From positions 26,073,001 through 26,137,000 of the forward strand of contig OY540813.1 in the NCBI GenBank assembly GCA_961205875.1: a stretch of DNA of 64,000 nucleotides. The letters are read 5' to 3'. Origin of the DNA: Sialis fuliginosa. Lineage: Eukaryota; Arthropoda; Insecta; Megaloptera; Sialidae. Made by a program: the position numbers and the translations under genes. The notes under the pieces were generated by a model. The model was not told where the DNA came from, ran no database searches, and saw nothing but the letters and a program-made list of their open reading frames with translations. This document shows, one piece after another, positions 37,726 to 50,411 of the stretch; position 1 is the stretch's first letter, and every line of letters starts with the position of its first letter.

Positions 37726-37963
37726 AATATAAATAATAACAGCTTAATTGCGTAAACGTCAGAAAATTTATTAAGGAAATGTAATAGCAAGCTTTTGAAT
37801 CACAGGTTCTTCCTCAGGCTTTTTAGAAAAGAAATTAAATTGAGACAGATGTTGTAATCTTAATATTCATGTAAGCAACATGTCTGTGATTCTAAAGCTT
37901 GCTATTACTTTTCCTTAATAAATTTTCTGACGTTTACGCAATTAAGCTGTTATTATTTATATT
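37726..37963. mobile_element. Foldback element with about 75 bp arms
   Basis: AATATAAATAATAACAGCTT at the left and AAGCTGTTATTATTTATATT at the right begin near-perfect arms that continue through GCGTAAACGTCAGAAAATTT and AGCAAGCTTT. The unpaired centre has CTCAGG/CCTGAG-type text. On the minus strand CCTGAGGAAGAACC recalls the CTGATGAAGA text of the foldback at 51067-51417. It is non-coding. Confidence 0.8.
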
Positions 37964-40919
37964 CATATATATTATACATATAATCCCATTATTTTACATG
38001 AAACAAATAAAAATTCAATCTTAAAAAGTTATACAAAAATTTAAAAATAGATTTCATACTTTAAAATGCTTCTTTTAATTTCAATTTAAACACGACCATT
38101 TTTTACTGTACTTACATAGCTTTTAATTTTGTTTTCATTCATTTTCTATAGTACTTCCAACCCTCATATGAGCTTACAGCAATTACATACATTTTTTTTG
38201 TTTAGATATCAAATAATTAAAATTAAAATAATATTAAACGAAAGACTGGTGTAAAGCATTTTATGTGAACACTAATTATGATATGTATTATTGTATTAAT
38301 TTCTTTTATTGTATCATTCAAAAAGTAGATTGAATTTATCATTTTCCGACCATTGACCTCATATTTAAAACTCCTCCTAAATTACACCATACTAAAATTT
38401 AAATAACTATATTATATATGTTCAAATTATATTTAAATAGGTTCATAACAGAAAAAAAATTATAAAAAAGATGTATAAAATGCAATCTATAATTTTTTTG
38501 CCATTAATTTTTTTATACCTTTCATCAGGTAGCCAGAAATATTTTTTATATAAGTAAATATATTGCTTACTTATTGTATTTTGTATAAGAAAGTCTCGTG
38601 GAACACAAAACCTCATTTCTATAATTAGGTGTGTTTAACTATTAATCTGACAACAACATATTTCATTTGACATAATGTTCGTACGTAGACAATTACGTCC
38701 TAGTATATTTATTCCCCATCCAAGTTGATAATACAAAAATCTGCAATTGCGCACTACCAGACAACAATTATTGATAAATTTCCACGAATAAATAAAACCC
38801 GTTGGGAACGACTATAGAGAGAACATAACATAACAGCAATGTAACGAAATGAACTTGTCAACAGACATATGACGTCATACACTGTCATTCTAATGTGTTA
38901 ATCTTCATCCAGACAAATTGACTTACGGAGATGCGCTCTCTCGTCAGAAGTATTCGTAAATAGAATAATAAAACTAACAGAGGTGCCGTAACTCTTCGAC
39001 ATCTTCGACAGGATGATAAACTTAATGGCGCACAAGTAACATCGCAATCTTCAATACGAACAAGAATCGTTTACCACTTCTCTCGCTCACTCTATTTTCT
39101 TCATTACCATCTCTCTCTACTTTATTTCGTATTTATATATCGGCACTAATCACTGCGTTTGTTTTTCAGTTGCTTTTCGCGGAATAAAATAAATACGGAT
39201 ATAAAATCGTCAATAGGAAGTCAATACTTGAATGGTAAAACTGATTTAGTGGGGTTCACATGAACAGTGGTATTGGGAATAAAATCAATAAGTAAAGCTT
39301 CGAGTTATAAATAGAAACAATACAAATACATGAATTTAACAAATAATTCCACACCAGCAATTCATAAGACTAAAATTATTTTTATTAAACCTTATCTCAT
39401 AGTCATAATCCATCACCTTTCAAGGATGGAAAACAGTTATAAATGGATGGAAACAGTTATAAAATTCAACATGAAACAGTGAATAATACTATACTACACT
39501 GCACTATAACCAGAGAATAATACGGAGTGGAATAGTACGAAGTAATTAAGATAATATTGGCAATTTTACTATGCTAAATTGTAAAATTTACATATAAAAC
39601 TTCTCATTTTACTATATTTTCATATACAAATTTCAATATGCGTTGCAATTTTCCCATATAATAATAACACATACTGATATTTCCCTCAAATACCTAAACA
39701 AGCATAGTTATTTTTACTATACATTTTCACCGTGTATAGATGCAAATTCAATTCAATTTAATTCTCTAATGAGAAATTTCTCCACCGCTATATACAGTGA
39801 TATACTCACTCCATTCATTAGTTTAATAAAACAAGTATTCCATTACATGTATCTAATAATATGAAAAACTCAAGATTATCAAAATTCCGAATAAAATTAT
39901 GTTCCTTACAAAAAATTAATTAAATTATTGATATTAAGTTTTCTGTATATTTTATTCCAAATAAATAAATAAATTTATTATATGCATATCTGTTGTGCAT
40001 TCTCAAAAATGATTCTACTAATCGAATTTTTAATCACCAGTGTGTATTTTATCTAATAATATGAAAAGTTAATTAAATAAATATATTTACGAGACCTAAG
40101 TATCTGCAGGAAAAAAATGTTTCGGTATTGTTAGTACACACAATAAAACAAAATAAAAAAAATGAGTCAAATACTTTTGTAGCATTATACACTATTTTCC
40201 TCTTTTAAGAGATGTAATGAAATTACACAACTTCTTAACTTGTTTTATATCTTCATGATATACAGATCTCAACAAAAGTGAGAGATACAATGAAAGCCTC
40301 TTTTCTTCTTCTAGTCATGTTTGTTTTTTGCTTTCACAAACAGCCAAAATATAGCTCATTCTCTTTGCGCTTTATCCTTTCCAAAAATAAAAACACGCTA
40401 CTGTTGTCGTTATCAAGATTCTCCGCGTTTCAGACACATTATCTTCTGTTTCTTTTTATTCTTCAACTCTTTCAATTGATAATAGTGCTTTAAAAATTTA
40501 TAACTCAACTCTTGCTAGTTTTTATTTTGTAATTGTCGATTGTATTATTTCTTTTAAGTAATCAATTTTAATTTACGAGCGGTGTGGACTAGCATGCAGA
40601 ATCAAAGTTTGCATTTATGTAGATTCTTTACTGCAGCAAGTCTGAAGTCGTTTTTTTGGAAACAGGGTTTGACAAAAGAAAGAACCGGACGATTTTGCGG
40701 AACTTAGCAAGTCGTTTTTTCTTCTTCATTATTTCACATACCTATGTCATATTTAGTATCTTTGGAAAGATCGTTTTCTTCTTATTGTAACATTTAAATT
40801 ATTGCTTACTTATTGAATATAATTAGAAAATTAACGAACTCCATACTACAGTTTAAATTTCGCTAAAACGTTTTATTTTTCCTATTTTTAATCATTTAAA
40901 AAAATTAATTTACTCATTT
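37964..40919. other. AT-rich non-coding stretch
   Basis: No gene recognised. There are small local duplications such as GGATGGAAACAGTTATAAA near 39424-39462. Short frames (39643-39864, 40278-40493) are low-complexity and carry no domain. Confidence 0.5.
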
Positions 40920-41635
40920 TTTTCAAATGCACGACTGTTATATTGATGTCACAGGCAATAGAAAAAGTGTCTTTCTAATGATACCACATATAACATACAT
41001 TGCCATTTTGAAAAAGATTTCATATGACGTCATAGCTATGAAGCCATGAACACCAACAAAAAGCTACCTAAAAAGTGCGCTTGAATTTCTCTTTGAACTT
41101 TTGTAAATACATTTTTTTGCCCGATCTTTAATTTTGACTAATTTTCCTCTAATTAAAAAGTTAATAAGCAATTATTCATTTCCCTGGTAGTTATATACAT
41201 ATATTTATTTAAAAAGTCAGCAAAGTGTACAACGTACGTAATTTACGGGTTACATATAAATGAAATTATCTTTGCTAGAATGTTACATATTTCCTCTATG
41301 CTCCCAATTTTTTCATCTAGTTTCGAAGTTACATGCATAAAATCAATTTGCAATTTCTAAGATTTTTCGCTGGGTATAAATATATTTTTTAAGATATAAA
41401 ATGTGCGTATATATATTTTTGAAATCAGTTCAACTAGAAACGTATTTTGATTCCTACTTGTGAATATTAAAAAAAAAATTATGTTTCTTAAAATTTCGGT
41501 AAATAATTATTTTTTTAGAAATAAGTATGTAATTTTACTTTTATGTATATATTCAAACTTTCTGCGGACGGACGGACGGACAAAGAGCTTCTCTAATAGA
41601 TTTTCCGTTCTGATGGAATCCTAAAAAGTACAAAA
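40920..41635. repeat. Diverged copy of the GGACGGACGG dispersed repeat
   Basis: CACGACTGTTATATTGATGT, then TCTAATGATACCACATAT match the start seen at 17041-17150. The end, GCGGACGGACGGACGGAC followed by TTCCG..GGAATCCTAAAAAG, is a worn version of the ends at 25892 and 31189. This copy suggests a full length of around 0.7 kb. There is no open frame. Confidence 0.5.
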
Positions 41636-42569
41636 CAGAATGATTTGGTTATATTTTGCAAGTATTCATAATAAAATTGGCCTAAAATATAATTCACCAA
41701 AACATACAACATTCCAATTGCTCACAATATCCATTAGATAAAGACAAACGTAATTTATGTTGAGGTCTTATTGAAGCACCATTATTTTCACATTATACTT
41801 TACCAAAATCGATCATTTAAATTACATCATTTCTCATGTCGCGCAGCAAATGAAAACATATAAAAGTACAAAAGACAGATAGTAGGAAATTGGAAAAATA
41901 AACATTTTCCAAAAGCTATTCGGCAGGGTGTGAAAAATCTACTTTTCTACTTCTTTATGTCAGCTAACGCTTTGACTTTACAATAAGACAGTGTAGAAAT
42001 GCTGCGACAAAAAATCAAACATGTTCAAGCAATATCAAAGGGAAATTCACTCGTTTTCAGAACAGATTTTATCTTTTTTTTTTAAATATATCTAAAACTC
42101 GCTTTATAATATTCTTTATAAATGATTCAGTCATGAAATAAAAGTGTCGTACATTGTTGTAGTATAAATAAAACGTATCAGATTATGAAAGTGAATAAAG
42201 AAATATTTTTTGTTATAAGTGCATATTGTACGTAATATAATAATCAAATGCAAATTTTAGAGATGCTATGTTATAACTCTATAATAATATAATATTTTAT
42301 TTTATTTCCTGAAAGTTGTTTGGCCAAACAATTTCTGATTGAAAACTATTTATGATATTTTAATAATAATATTAAGACAACAAATGTTAGTTTATTACAA
42401 TAATAAATACAATTTAAATTTGAATTGTTTGTTTCTAGATAAATAAACATTAATTGGAGATACTTTATAATTGTTATTCTGTGCTTTTATTAGTTCAAAT
42501 GGAGCGAATTAATATTATTATTTAATATTGATATATTAATATGATAAAACCAATAGAAAATGATTGTTG
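41636..42569. other. Non-coding, nothing recognised
   Basis: AT-rich sequence without recognisable genes or repeats. Confidence 0.5.
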
Positions 42570-43203
42570 GGTCATTCCATAAATAAAATATCACTTTTCA
42601 GGTCAACCTCGAGGATTTTAAATTTTACAATATGTTCTAAAGGTTTATTATAAGGATATGTTCCAGCATAAGTTATAACATATTGAATTTTTTAGCTAAT
42701 TTTTTAATACCAAATATCTTTAAAACTGTGCATTTTACGCAAAATTATCAAGAAAGCTTTCTGATCGATAAAATACAAAATTATATAAAAAAAATATTTT
42801 TGAAACAAAATATTACTTTGTCTATATTTTTAATAAAAAATAAAAAAATAAAAATTTTAACAAATACTTACGCTTCGATTTTTTTGAAAAAAATATATGT
42901 TATAGCTTACTTTATTATTTTACTCTTAACACTTTTTTTATTTATAATCTTGTATTTTTTCGATCAAAAAGCTCTCTTGATAATTTTGCGTAAAATGCAC
43001 AGTGTTTAGGATATTTAGCATAAAAAAAAATTAGCTAAAAAACTCAATACGTTATAACTCTTTTATAAATAATTATAAAAAATTAGAAAATATGTTGGAA
43101 CATACTTACAACATACATACCTTACAATTTCCTTATAACATTGTAAATTCATGAAAATCCTCGAGGTTAACCTGAAAGTGATTTTTTATTTATAGAATGA
43201 CTC
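42570..43203. mobile_element. Foldback element with GGTCATTCCAT ends
   Basis: GGTCATTCCATAAATAAAAT at the left is mirrored by ATAGAATGAC at the right, and pairing continues through TCACTTTTCAGGTCAACCTC / GAGGTTAACCTGAAAGTGA and GCATTTTACGCAAAATTATC / GATAATTTTGCGTAAAATGC. Arms of about 200 bp or more meet in an AT-rich centre. A 108-codon frame across the centre (42683-43009) is only K/N/I/F-rich low-complexity translation of the palindrome. Confidence 0.75.
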
Positions 43204-44760
43204 TGGTTAAGTTATATAATTTACATTTAAGGAGAAGAGAATAGGTGTTCGTATTTTGAACTGAAAATTTAGCAACCCTAGCCTCAATTAATTGAAAGAC
43301 GAATAGTAGACAACAGATAAAAAATCGTTAATTTATCGTTATCACCCCTAAGTACATAAATATTCAGAAACTGTAACAACAACAGCAAACCACAATACGC
43401 GCTCTGTTTTTGCGCAGCGACGGCCAGAGAGAGTTCTTGCGGTAGATGTATCAAAGAGAGGCAGTAATCGCTACTGACCACATCTCTGGCCTCACTTTCC
43501 AAAACAAGTTTTTATTAACGAGAACGTTTTATTTACGAGCCACGAACTGCGAAAAACTATAAAACAGTTAATTGACTTCCAAAAAGTACACCGAACCGAT
43601 ACCGAGCTCGTCTTTTAACTATGTTATGTCTAACAAATATGGTTTATTGATGTGCCAAGTTATATTATGTGGATGTGATTAAATTCTTGGAATTTTCTCT
43701 TATTTTCATCAACTTTTAGTTTTAATTGTTACTTCAAAGTGGTATTACATTGATAGACAAAATTTGATAGTATATTACAGTGATAAATGTTGACATATTA
43801 TTACAAATATTCTAAAAATAATGTTAACTTGGCAACTGACTTCGGAAATTTCATTTTTTTTCATTGATTCGTATGTATCCGTTTGTACTGCAAATATTTT
43901 CGTGTGTTCTTCAAAAGGCTTTAAGAGATAAACAATTGAAAAAAAAAAACTAAAATCTAAATTCAATCAAATATTGAATTTAAATCGGTTATACCTTTGA
44001 ATCCTGTGAGGTACAAAGGAAGATAATTGCATTACAAACGAGTACAAACGGCGCAGAACCCGATGCCATTTACAGATTTAAAATATTCCGAAAATTGCAT
44101 AGGTATATTACGATAGTTTTTTGTTTATTTCCCATCAAAGCGCTATAGTAAAAATGTATATAATATGGTGGTACAACAAACGTATGGAAGGAACGAAAGA
44201 CTGCACTTGATAATCTATTTGTTGTACAAAATAAATTTAAAAAAGCATTGTATTGAATTTTTTATTTATTTATATCTCTTTGCGGTACAATCGGGTACAA
44301 GTGTACATAGTATATATGATTTTAAATATCTTAATGTTCGTTGATGCCGTACAAATGAGGTACAAACGAATGGAATCAAAAAATGTTTTTAAAAATAACA
44401 TGTATCTATACTTTAAACTAAATATATACCTGTTTTGAATGGCAAAAATATATCTGAAGGTTGAAAATATTTCAAAATTCAGAGAAAATATTAAATTAAA
44501 GGGGCAGTAAAAAGACTATAAAGCACTTCAAATAATGACATAGCATTTCACAAAATGTGTCAGAATATCTAATTAAAACAAAGAGAATGGGAAAAAGCAT
44601 CAAATGTTCTTTCTGTATACAAAAAGCGATACATGAGAGAAAAACGCACAATTTGTATCCTAAACACAGTGAGAACGAATCTATTGTTAGCTAAAAATTT
44701 AATAAAAAACCGTACATAAAGTAAACAACAACAAAAAAAAACAGCGTCTCACAAAGAAAA
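43204..44760. other. Non-coding stretch
   Basis: No gene recognised. 43380-43500 is less AT-rich with a short minus-strand frame that matches nothing. GTACAAACG/GTACAAATG words recur between 44030 and 44370, perhaps an old degenerate repeat. Confidence 0.4.
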
Positions 44761-45390
44761 TGCAATGGACACGGTGGCAAATGACGCTACTTCATGTCGT
44801 CGGCTAAGCATCTAATGAAAACAGATTTGCATGTGAATGGAATCAGCTACAGCAGGTATTATTATTGTTCACTATATATATGTATTTCCACAAATTTTGA
44901 CTTCTGTACATACCATACATATGTCCAGCATTACAATTTAAAATAAGTAGAATTCTGACAAGTGTCACTAGGTTGATATTTAACTACTGGAAAATGGAGA
45001 AACTGTCGTTTACTAGTCACTTAAACTAAATAATTATACACTTTAACTAAAAGACATTTAATTCAATATGATAGACGCCGATAAGTTTTACACAATATTT
45101 TTTTAGTAAGATACAAAATAATAATTAAATTCAAATTTTACCATAATATCTTAAACCCGATAGATTTTATACTTTAAGAGAAGTTCGTACATTTAGGGAT
45201 TATAAATTTAACCTTATAGTTTCACAATTCTAATGAACTAATCGGTCCTAATAAATAATACATCAATCTATAAATGTGTAATTAGTTTACGGTCACCTGA
45301 AAACGTGAGTAACACTACTGTGAAACTGCAACGGACACTATAACGACACTCCATCTAATGAAAACATATTTGCATGTGAATGGAAACAGG
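44761..45390. repeat. Two diverged direct repeats flanking a 20.7 kb-family copy
   Basis: CATCTAATGAAAACA.ATTTGC followed by ATGTGAATGGAA.CAG occurs at 44809-44845 and 45352-45388. Both are preceded by TGCAA(T/C)GGACAC (44761 and 45327). Between them, 44984-45050 (CTACTGGAAAATGGAGAAAC, TAGTCACTTAAACTAAA) is an inverted relative of 20683-20750. The arrangement could be a transposon with direct-repeat ends or a local duplication. Confidence 0.5.
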
Positions 45391-47263
45391 CTTTCAGAAA
45401 CCAAGGATATGATGGTGTAGCATGGCAGGTACTATATGAAACTTTCACAACTTCCGGATTTCAAGGAGAATATTAAATTTATAAGAGAGTACCAAATTTA
45501 TGACATGGATACCGGGTGCACTGCGCTAAGCTGATAAATAAAATTTGTATGCCGCCTTCGTTCGTTGTATCACTGGAATTAGGATGACTGCTACTCGAGA
45601 AGTAATTTCACAGAAGATTAATGTACAACGTGTGAGTTGCAGACAAGGTTGGGGGCGAGATATTTAAAGATGGGGAACGTTTTCGGAGATATGAAAAGCA
45701 TAAAGTGACCAGGTATTTTATTTTGTTACAGTAAGATTTAAAATTTGTAATTGATTTTGTATTTATTGAGAAAAACAAATCCTATGAAAAACAATAACAT
45801 TGCTGCTATTTTCTCATATTTTTTATGTTCTTATTCTACTAGTAGAATAAAAGTTTTAAGAAAATATATTGTTTTTTCCATTAGAAAAATTGATTACTTT
45901 ATTCATAACGGTATCAGTTCTTAAATGATAAGGACTGCCTACGAGACGAAATTAGACGAGAATTAGGTTAGCCTCGTCACGCTTCGGTTTTTGTTATTGT
46001 TGTCTCTTCTCAATATCGCCTTTTACACTTGACCGAGCCGAGATAAAACCGAGAGCAAGAAAAATCTCAGTCAGCGATTTTTTTTTAAATATATATTTTC
46101 CATTCATTCTTATGTAATAAACAAAGAAGTTTTGAAATATTTATAAAGATTAAGTTTTTCACCAATTATTTAATAGTTACAAATATTTATTTTCATCCAT
46201 TAAATTCGAATCTCGACAGAAATATAATGTATATAATACATATATATATATATTATATATTCATGTACGAAGATATACCTATGAGTTTAGTTAACAAAAA
46301 GAAAGTTTGATGTTCTCCAATCACGAAATTCATTCAGAATTATTTCTCAAAATCACAATTGGAGGAGTAAATACAAATTTAAATTAAAAAAGAAACACTT
46401 AATTTAATTTAAAACTTTTCCTCTAACAAGTGGCGCGAAAGTTAAGTAAAAAATAAATCCTCTATGTATGTATATGTATTGTACATTCAAAATCAAATAA
46501 AGAATAACAAAAACCACTTTTTTAACTTCATTTCATTTTCAATAAAAAAAGAATCTACACAAATAAACTCGAGAAAAAAATAAATAAACAAAATCTTAAT
46601 GTGTCTGCTTTAAAAAAAATACCTAGTTTACCAAAACGAGTCAACTAAAAATTATTTGTGTTATAAACAGAGGTGGCTTGTACATTTATAAAGCGAATTC
46701 TGCACGATCGAATAATGGCCAGATTTCACTGGAGTAGAACATTTATTTATACATATTATCTTATAATTGACGTTTTCATAAGAAAATATAATAATAAACA
46801 GTTATTTTTTTATAAATATTTCACGATTTTTTTCGTATTTATTTTATTTTATTTTGCGGATTTTTATGAATATTCACATATTTTATGTTAAAAGTGTCTA
46901 TAGATTATAATTCAGTAATAGCAGTAATTAAATATCAACAATAATCAACATATATTTTTATTTTAGTAACTTTAATTAAACAAGAGTCCAATACTAGGGT
47001 ATGATCCTAAACTGGTGTCAGTACCTTATTAAAAATAAATTATGGCTTTAACTATCTGATGTAAAAAATATGAATTGTTCAATAAGTTTTACATAATCTT
47101 TTGTGGAAATATCAGTATTTATCTATTAATCAATTAAAATAAATCTAAATAAGATAATTAATATATGTATTTCATTAAGAAGCCCAATTACATTAGTCCC
47201 ACCTCTGAACATCTTTAACAATAGAATAAAATGAAGAATAGAAAAAAAAACTTTGAAACTCAC
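45391..47263. other. Non-coding, downstream side of the EGF exon
   Basis: This follows the splice donor of the 47264-47365 exon in transcript order and is intron unless the gene's next exon hides here; I found no EGF-like exon on the minus strand. 45943-46080 contains CGAGACGAAATTAGACGAG text related to 11335-11745. A (TA)n tract lies near 46239-46258. Confidence 0.5.
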
Positions 47264-47365
47264 TTGCAGCTTCCTCCGTTCTGGCAAACTTCTTTGTCGA
47301 GACAAAGTGGTCCTTGTCCACAGTTCGTTCCGGAGAATCCGTCAAAACAGGCGCACATAAACTTC
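47264..47365 (-). CDS. Internal exon: end of one EGF domain and start of the next
   Basis: On the minus strand a polypyrimidine tract and CAG precede 47365 and GTGAGT follows 47264. The 102 bp exon reads KFMCACFDGFSGTNC, then GQGPLCLDKEVCQNGGSC. CACFDGFSGTNC supplies cysteines 4-6 of an EGF-like domain and LCLDKEVCQNGGSC supplies cysteines 1-3 of another. The exon is phase 2 at both borders, so it is symmetric, and its entry phase fits the exit of the exon at 61961-62226, with ACG completing a threonine codon across the junction. EGF domains are extracellular, disulphide-bonded modules, so the product is secreted or a membrane ectodomain. The next exon, expected to complete the second EGF, was not found at lower coordinates. 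The gene family cannot be named from this piece. Confidence 0.8.
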
Positions 47366-47634
47366 CTGGAAAAAATAAATAGCGTCAGGATATGTCAATA
47401 GCAGGAAACATATACTAAAAACAACATTAAATATGACGCGCCCGCTTGTAAACTCGGCCGAATCAATTGTTAACAGATTTTTATATGGACCGTATCTTAT
47501 TTCGCATTAAATGTGCCATGAATTTTTGGAAAAGTGAAAACTGATCAGTATCTGAAATTGTATATGTGTGTGTTTAATTTTCATAATAAGTACAAACATA
47601 CATATCAATACTAAAATATGAAAGCTCCATCTGA

Positions 47635-49004
47635 ATATGACGGATTCCACGGTCGATCAGACAGAGCGCTCGCGCTGGCCTTTTTTAATGTATCGCTACT
47701 TTTCTATCTCGCTGTGTCCAGCGCCCACGGGGCTACAAAAAAAATCTGCATACGCAATTGGATAGATTTTTGTCTGATCTTTCTAATGGTGTCCTCATTT
47801 TTCCCGGAAAATGCATTTTTCACCGAGAAAATCGACTTCAAAGTTAAAGCGATTTATCGGAAAATATGTATCTTTTGAACTTGGCTTAAGTTATATCAAT
47901 CGATAGATAATCTAATGATGAACATCTGTATGAAATTTCAGGATGGAGACTTTAACGGTTCAAAAGTTATTAACGAATATACATCGAAAAACGTGGTTTT
48001 GCGGCCGCGCGTGCTGCTACAAACAGCGCTACAACGCACGTAATGTTTAGATTTAAAAGTATTTTGCATTTTTGCATTCGTGCAGAGGCGTATTTACCAT
48101 GGGGCCATGGGGGCCATGACCTAGGGCGGCAGGTCGAGAGGGGCGGTAGATTTTTTTAGTTTAATATAGCACATTTAAAAAATTGCCGCTTTGGGCAAAA
48201 AAATTGTCGCCCTGGTCAAAAAAAAATTGCCGCCCTGGTAAAAAAAATTGCCGCCCCTATACTATGGGAAAATATAATATATTTTTAACAGTCAAAATTC
48301 CTATATGAACTGAAAAGTGATAATTTTTTTTGCAAATAATGGAAAATATAATCATATATTAAACATACTAGTATGTTTAATATATGATATAATGTACATA
48401 AAAAACTGATGGCCTTTTTTTTAGTCACGCTACTCATTTTTTGTTTCCCTATTATTTTTTTTAAATGTGCTATATTAAACTAAAAAAATCTACCGCCCCT
48501 CTCGACCTGCCGCCCTAGGCCATGGCCCCCATGGCCCCATGGTAAATACGCCTCTGCACGAATGCAAAAATGCAAAATACTTTTAAATCTAAACATTACG
48601 TGCGTTGTAGCGCTGTTTGTATCAGCACGCGCGGCCGCAAAACCACGTTTTTCGATGTTCATTCGTTAATAACTTTTGAACCGTTAAAGTCTCCATCCTG
48701 AAATTTCATACAGATGTTCATCATTAGATTATCTATCGATTGATATAACTTAAGCCAGGTTCAAAAGATACATATTTTCCGATAAATCGCTTTAACTTTG
48801 AAGTCGATTTTCTCGGTGAAAAATGCATTTTCCGGGAAAAATGAGGACACCATTAGAAAGAGCAGACAAAAATCTATCCAATTGCGTATGCAGATTTTTT
48901 TTGTAGCCCCGTGGGCGCTGGACACAGCGAGATAGAAAAGTAGCGATACATTAAAAAAGGCCAGCGCGAGCGCTCTGTCTGATCGACCGTGGAATCCGTC
49001 ATAT
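47635..49004. mobile_element. 1.37 kb near-perfect foldback element
   Basis: Inverted arms of about 548 bp (47635-48182 and 48457-49004) differ at only a handful of positions (for example ATGTATATTCG versus ATGTTCATTCG). The outer ends read ATATGACGGATTCCACGGTC and the inverse. ATAT at the border may be the target duplication. The arms include a nested-looking terminus CAGAGGCGTATTTACC and GC-rich text (GCGGCCGCGCG). The 274 bp loop contains four short tandem units AATTG(C/T)CGCC(C/T)TGG...AAAAA (48183-48255) and a separate 38 bp perfect palindrome (48351-48388). There is no transposase. Near-identical arms suggest recent insertion or arm conversion. Confidence 0.9.
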
Positions 49005-49184
49005 ATGCGTCGTTTTACAGACCATATAATAGTCTATTTTTATAGTTTTTAGAATTTTTATTTATCTGTTTGTTTCATCAAACATTACACGAAATCTATT
49101 GAACCGATTTTGATGGGACTTTCACTGTACGAAAATCTTAGACTTGATGATAATCATTTGTCAATAAAAATTGATATTTCCTTA

Positions 49185-50058
49185 TCCTTAATTTATATAA
49201 AGCTCAACGTCTCTCTGTCTGTCTGTCTGTCCGTTAGTTACCTTATCACTCGAGAACCACTTATCCGATTTACGAGTTTTTTTTTTTAATTCATAGGTAC
49301 GTTCTCTGGCCAGGTTATAGGCTATATTTTTTTACGTTAGGTAACACAACAACTAAGCAGTGACGATAATAGTAAATCAAGTCGGAAAAAATTTTGCCGT
49401 CGGCGCGCTGTTTTGTAATACGCTGCCTAAACCGTTCAATATAGAACAAAATAATGTATTAAAGAATTGTGCAAAATCAAAAGTTCTACAATTAAGTCAG
49501 CGACACCATATGTCTAACTTTTATATTTAAGCCACAATTACTGCTTTTATGTTACTAAGAAAACATAAAATATTTGGGTTCTGTTTACGTGGACTTATGA
49601 CATGCAAAACATTAATCCTTATCGAAATAAATCATTTCATCGTCATAAGTACTTAATGTAGATATAATTTGCCATTTACAGCATCCAATTTGGTCGTATA
49701 GTTTAGAAAATATCGAAATATATGTTATACGGGAAAATATTATTCGTGCGATGGTGACCCGTGTATGGCGATGGAACGTACCAACTAGAAGCGCAGGACA
49801 GAGGGAAGGGAACAGGCCGGTATTCTTTTGATTGTCAATTGTTTATTTTGTTTTCAATAATTTACTTTTAAATTTAAAACAAAAATGATTTATACTTTTT
49901 GTTCTGATTCGTTTTTGTTAGGTAGGTAATTTAAGTGTTATTTGGTTTTTATTACATTAATAACTAATCGTGTTTGTAATTAATTCAACTATATATTTTT
50001 TAAATCCTAAACAATAATTCCGTAGTCCACGCGAGCGAAGCCGCGTGGGCCCAGCTAG
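49185..50058 (+). mobile_element. Non-autonomous Helitron
   Basis: The element starts TCCTTAATTTATATAAAGC after an A and ends CTAG before a T, as Helitrons do when inserted between A and T without target duplication. Just before the end lies the expected hairpin: CCACGCG, loop AGCGAAGC, CGCGTGG, then GCCCAGCTAG. The 5' part includes (CTGT)n and GAGAACCACTTATCCGATTT. At 874 bp there is no Rep/helicase coding sequence. A second, 5'-truncated copy abuts it head to tail, and a third, inverted one lies at 57064-58212. Confidence 0.8.
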
Positions 50059-50411
50059 TATATTATAAAACGCACTCTGTCTGTCTGTCCGTTGGTGCGC
50101 CTATTACTAGAGAACCACTTATCTAATTTACGTGTTTTTTTTTTAATTCATAGATTTGTTTTTGCCCAGGTTTAAGTATATATTGTATTATGTTAGATAA
50201 CATAAGGAATAAGCAGTGACGATAATAGTACATCAAGTCGGAAAAAAGTTAACGCCAGTGTGCTCTTTTTCAATACGCTGCCTAAACAGTTAAATATTGA
50301 ACAATATAATATAGTAAAGAATTATGTAGAGTAAAAAGATCTAAAATAAACTCCGCGATACCATATATCTAACTTTTATATTTGCGTGAGCGAAACCGCG
50401 GGCACAGCTAG
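50059..50411 (+). mobile_element. Second Helitron copy, head to tail with the first
   Basis: It begins TATATTATAAAACGCACTCT directly after the CTAG of the first copy and follows the same sequence: GAGAACCACTTATCTAATTT, CAGTGACGATAATAG, CATCAAGTCGGAAAAAAG, ATACGCTGCCTAAAC. It then jumps to a GCGTGAGCGAAACCGCGGGC 3' end and CTAG before T. Relative to the first copy the central 3' half is deleted, and divergence is clearly higher, so the two were not made in one event. Confidence 0.75.

Noticed and set aside
42683..43009. 108-codon open frame
   Set aside because: It is the translation of the AT-rich interior of a foldback element; K, N, I and F dominate.
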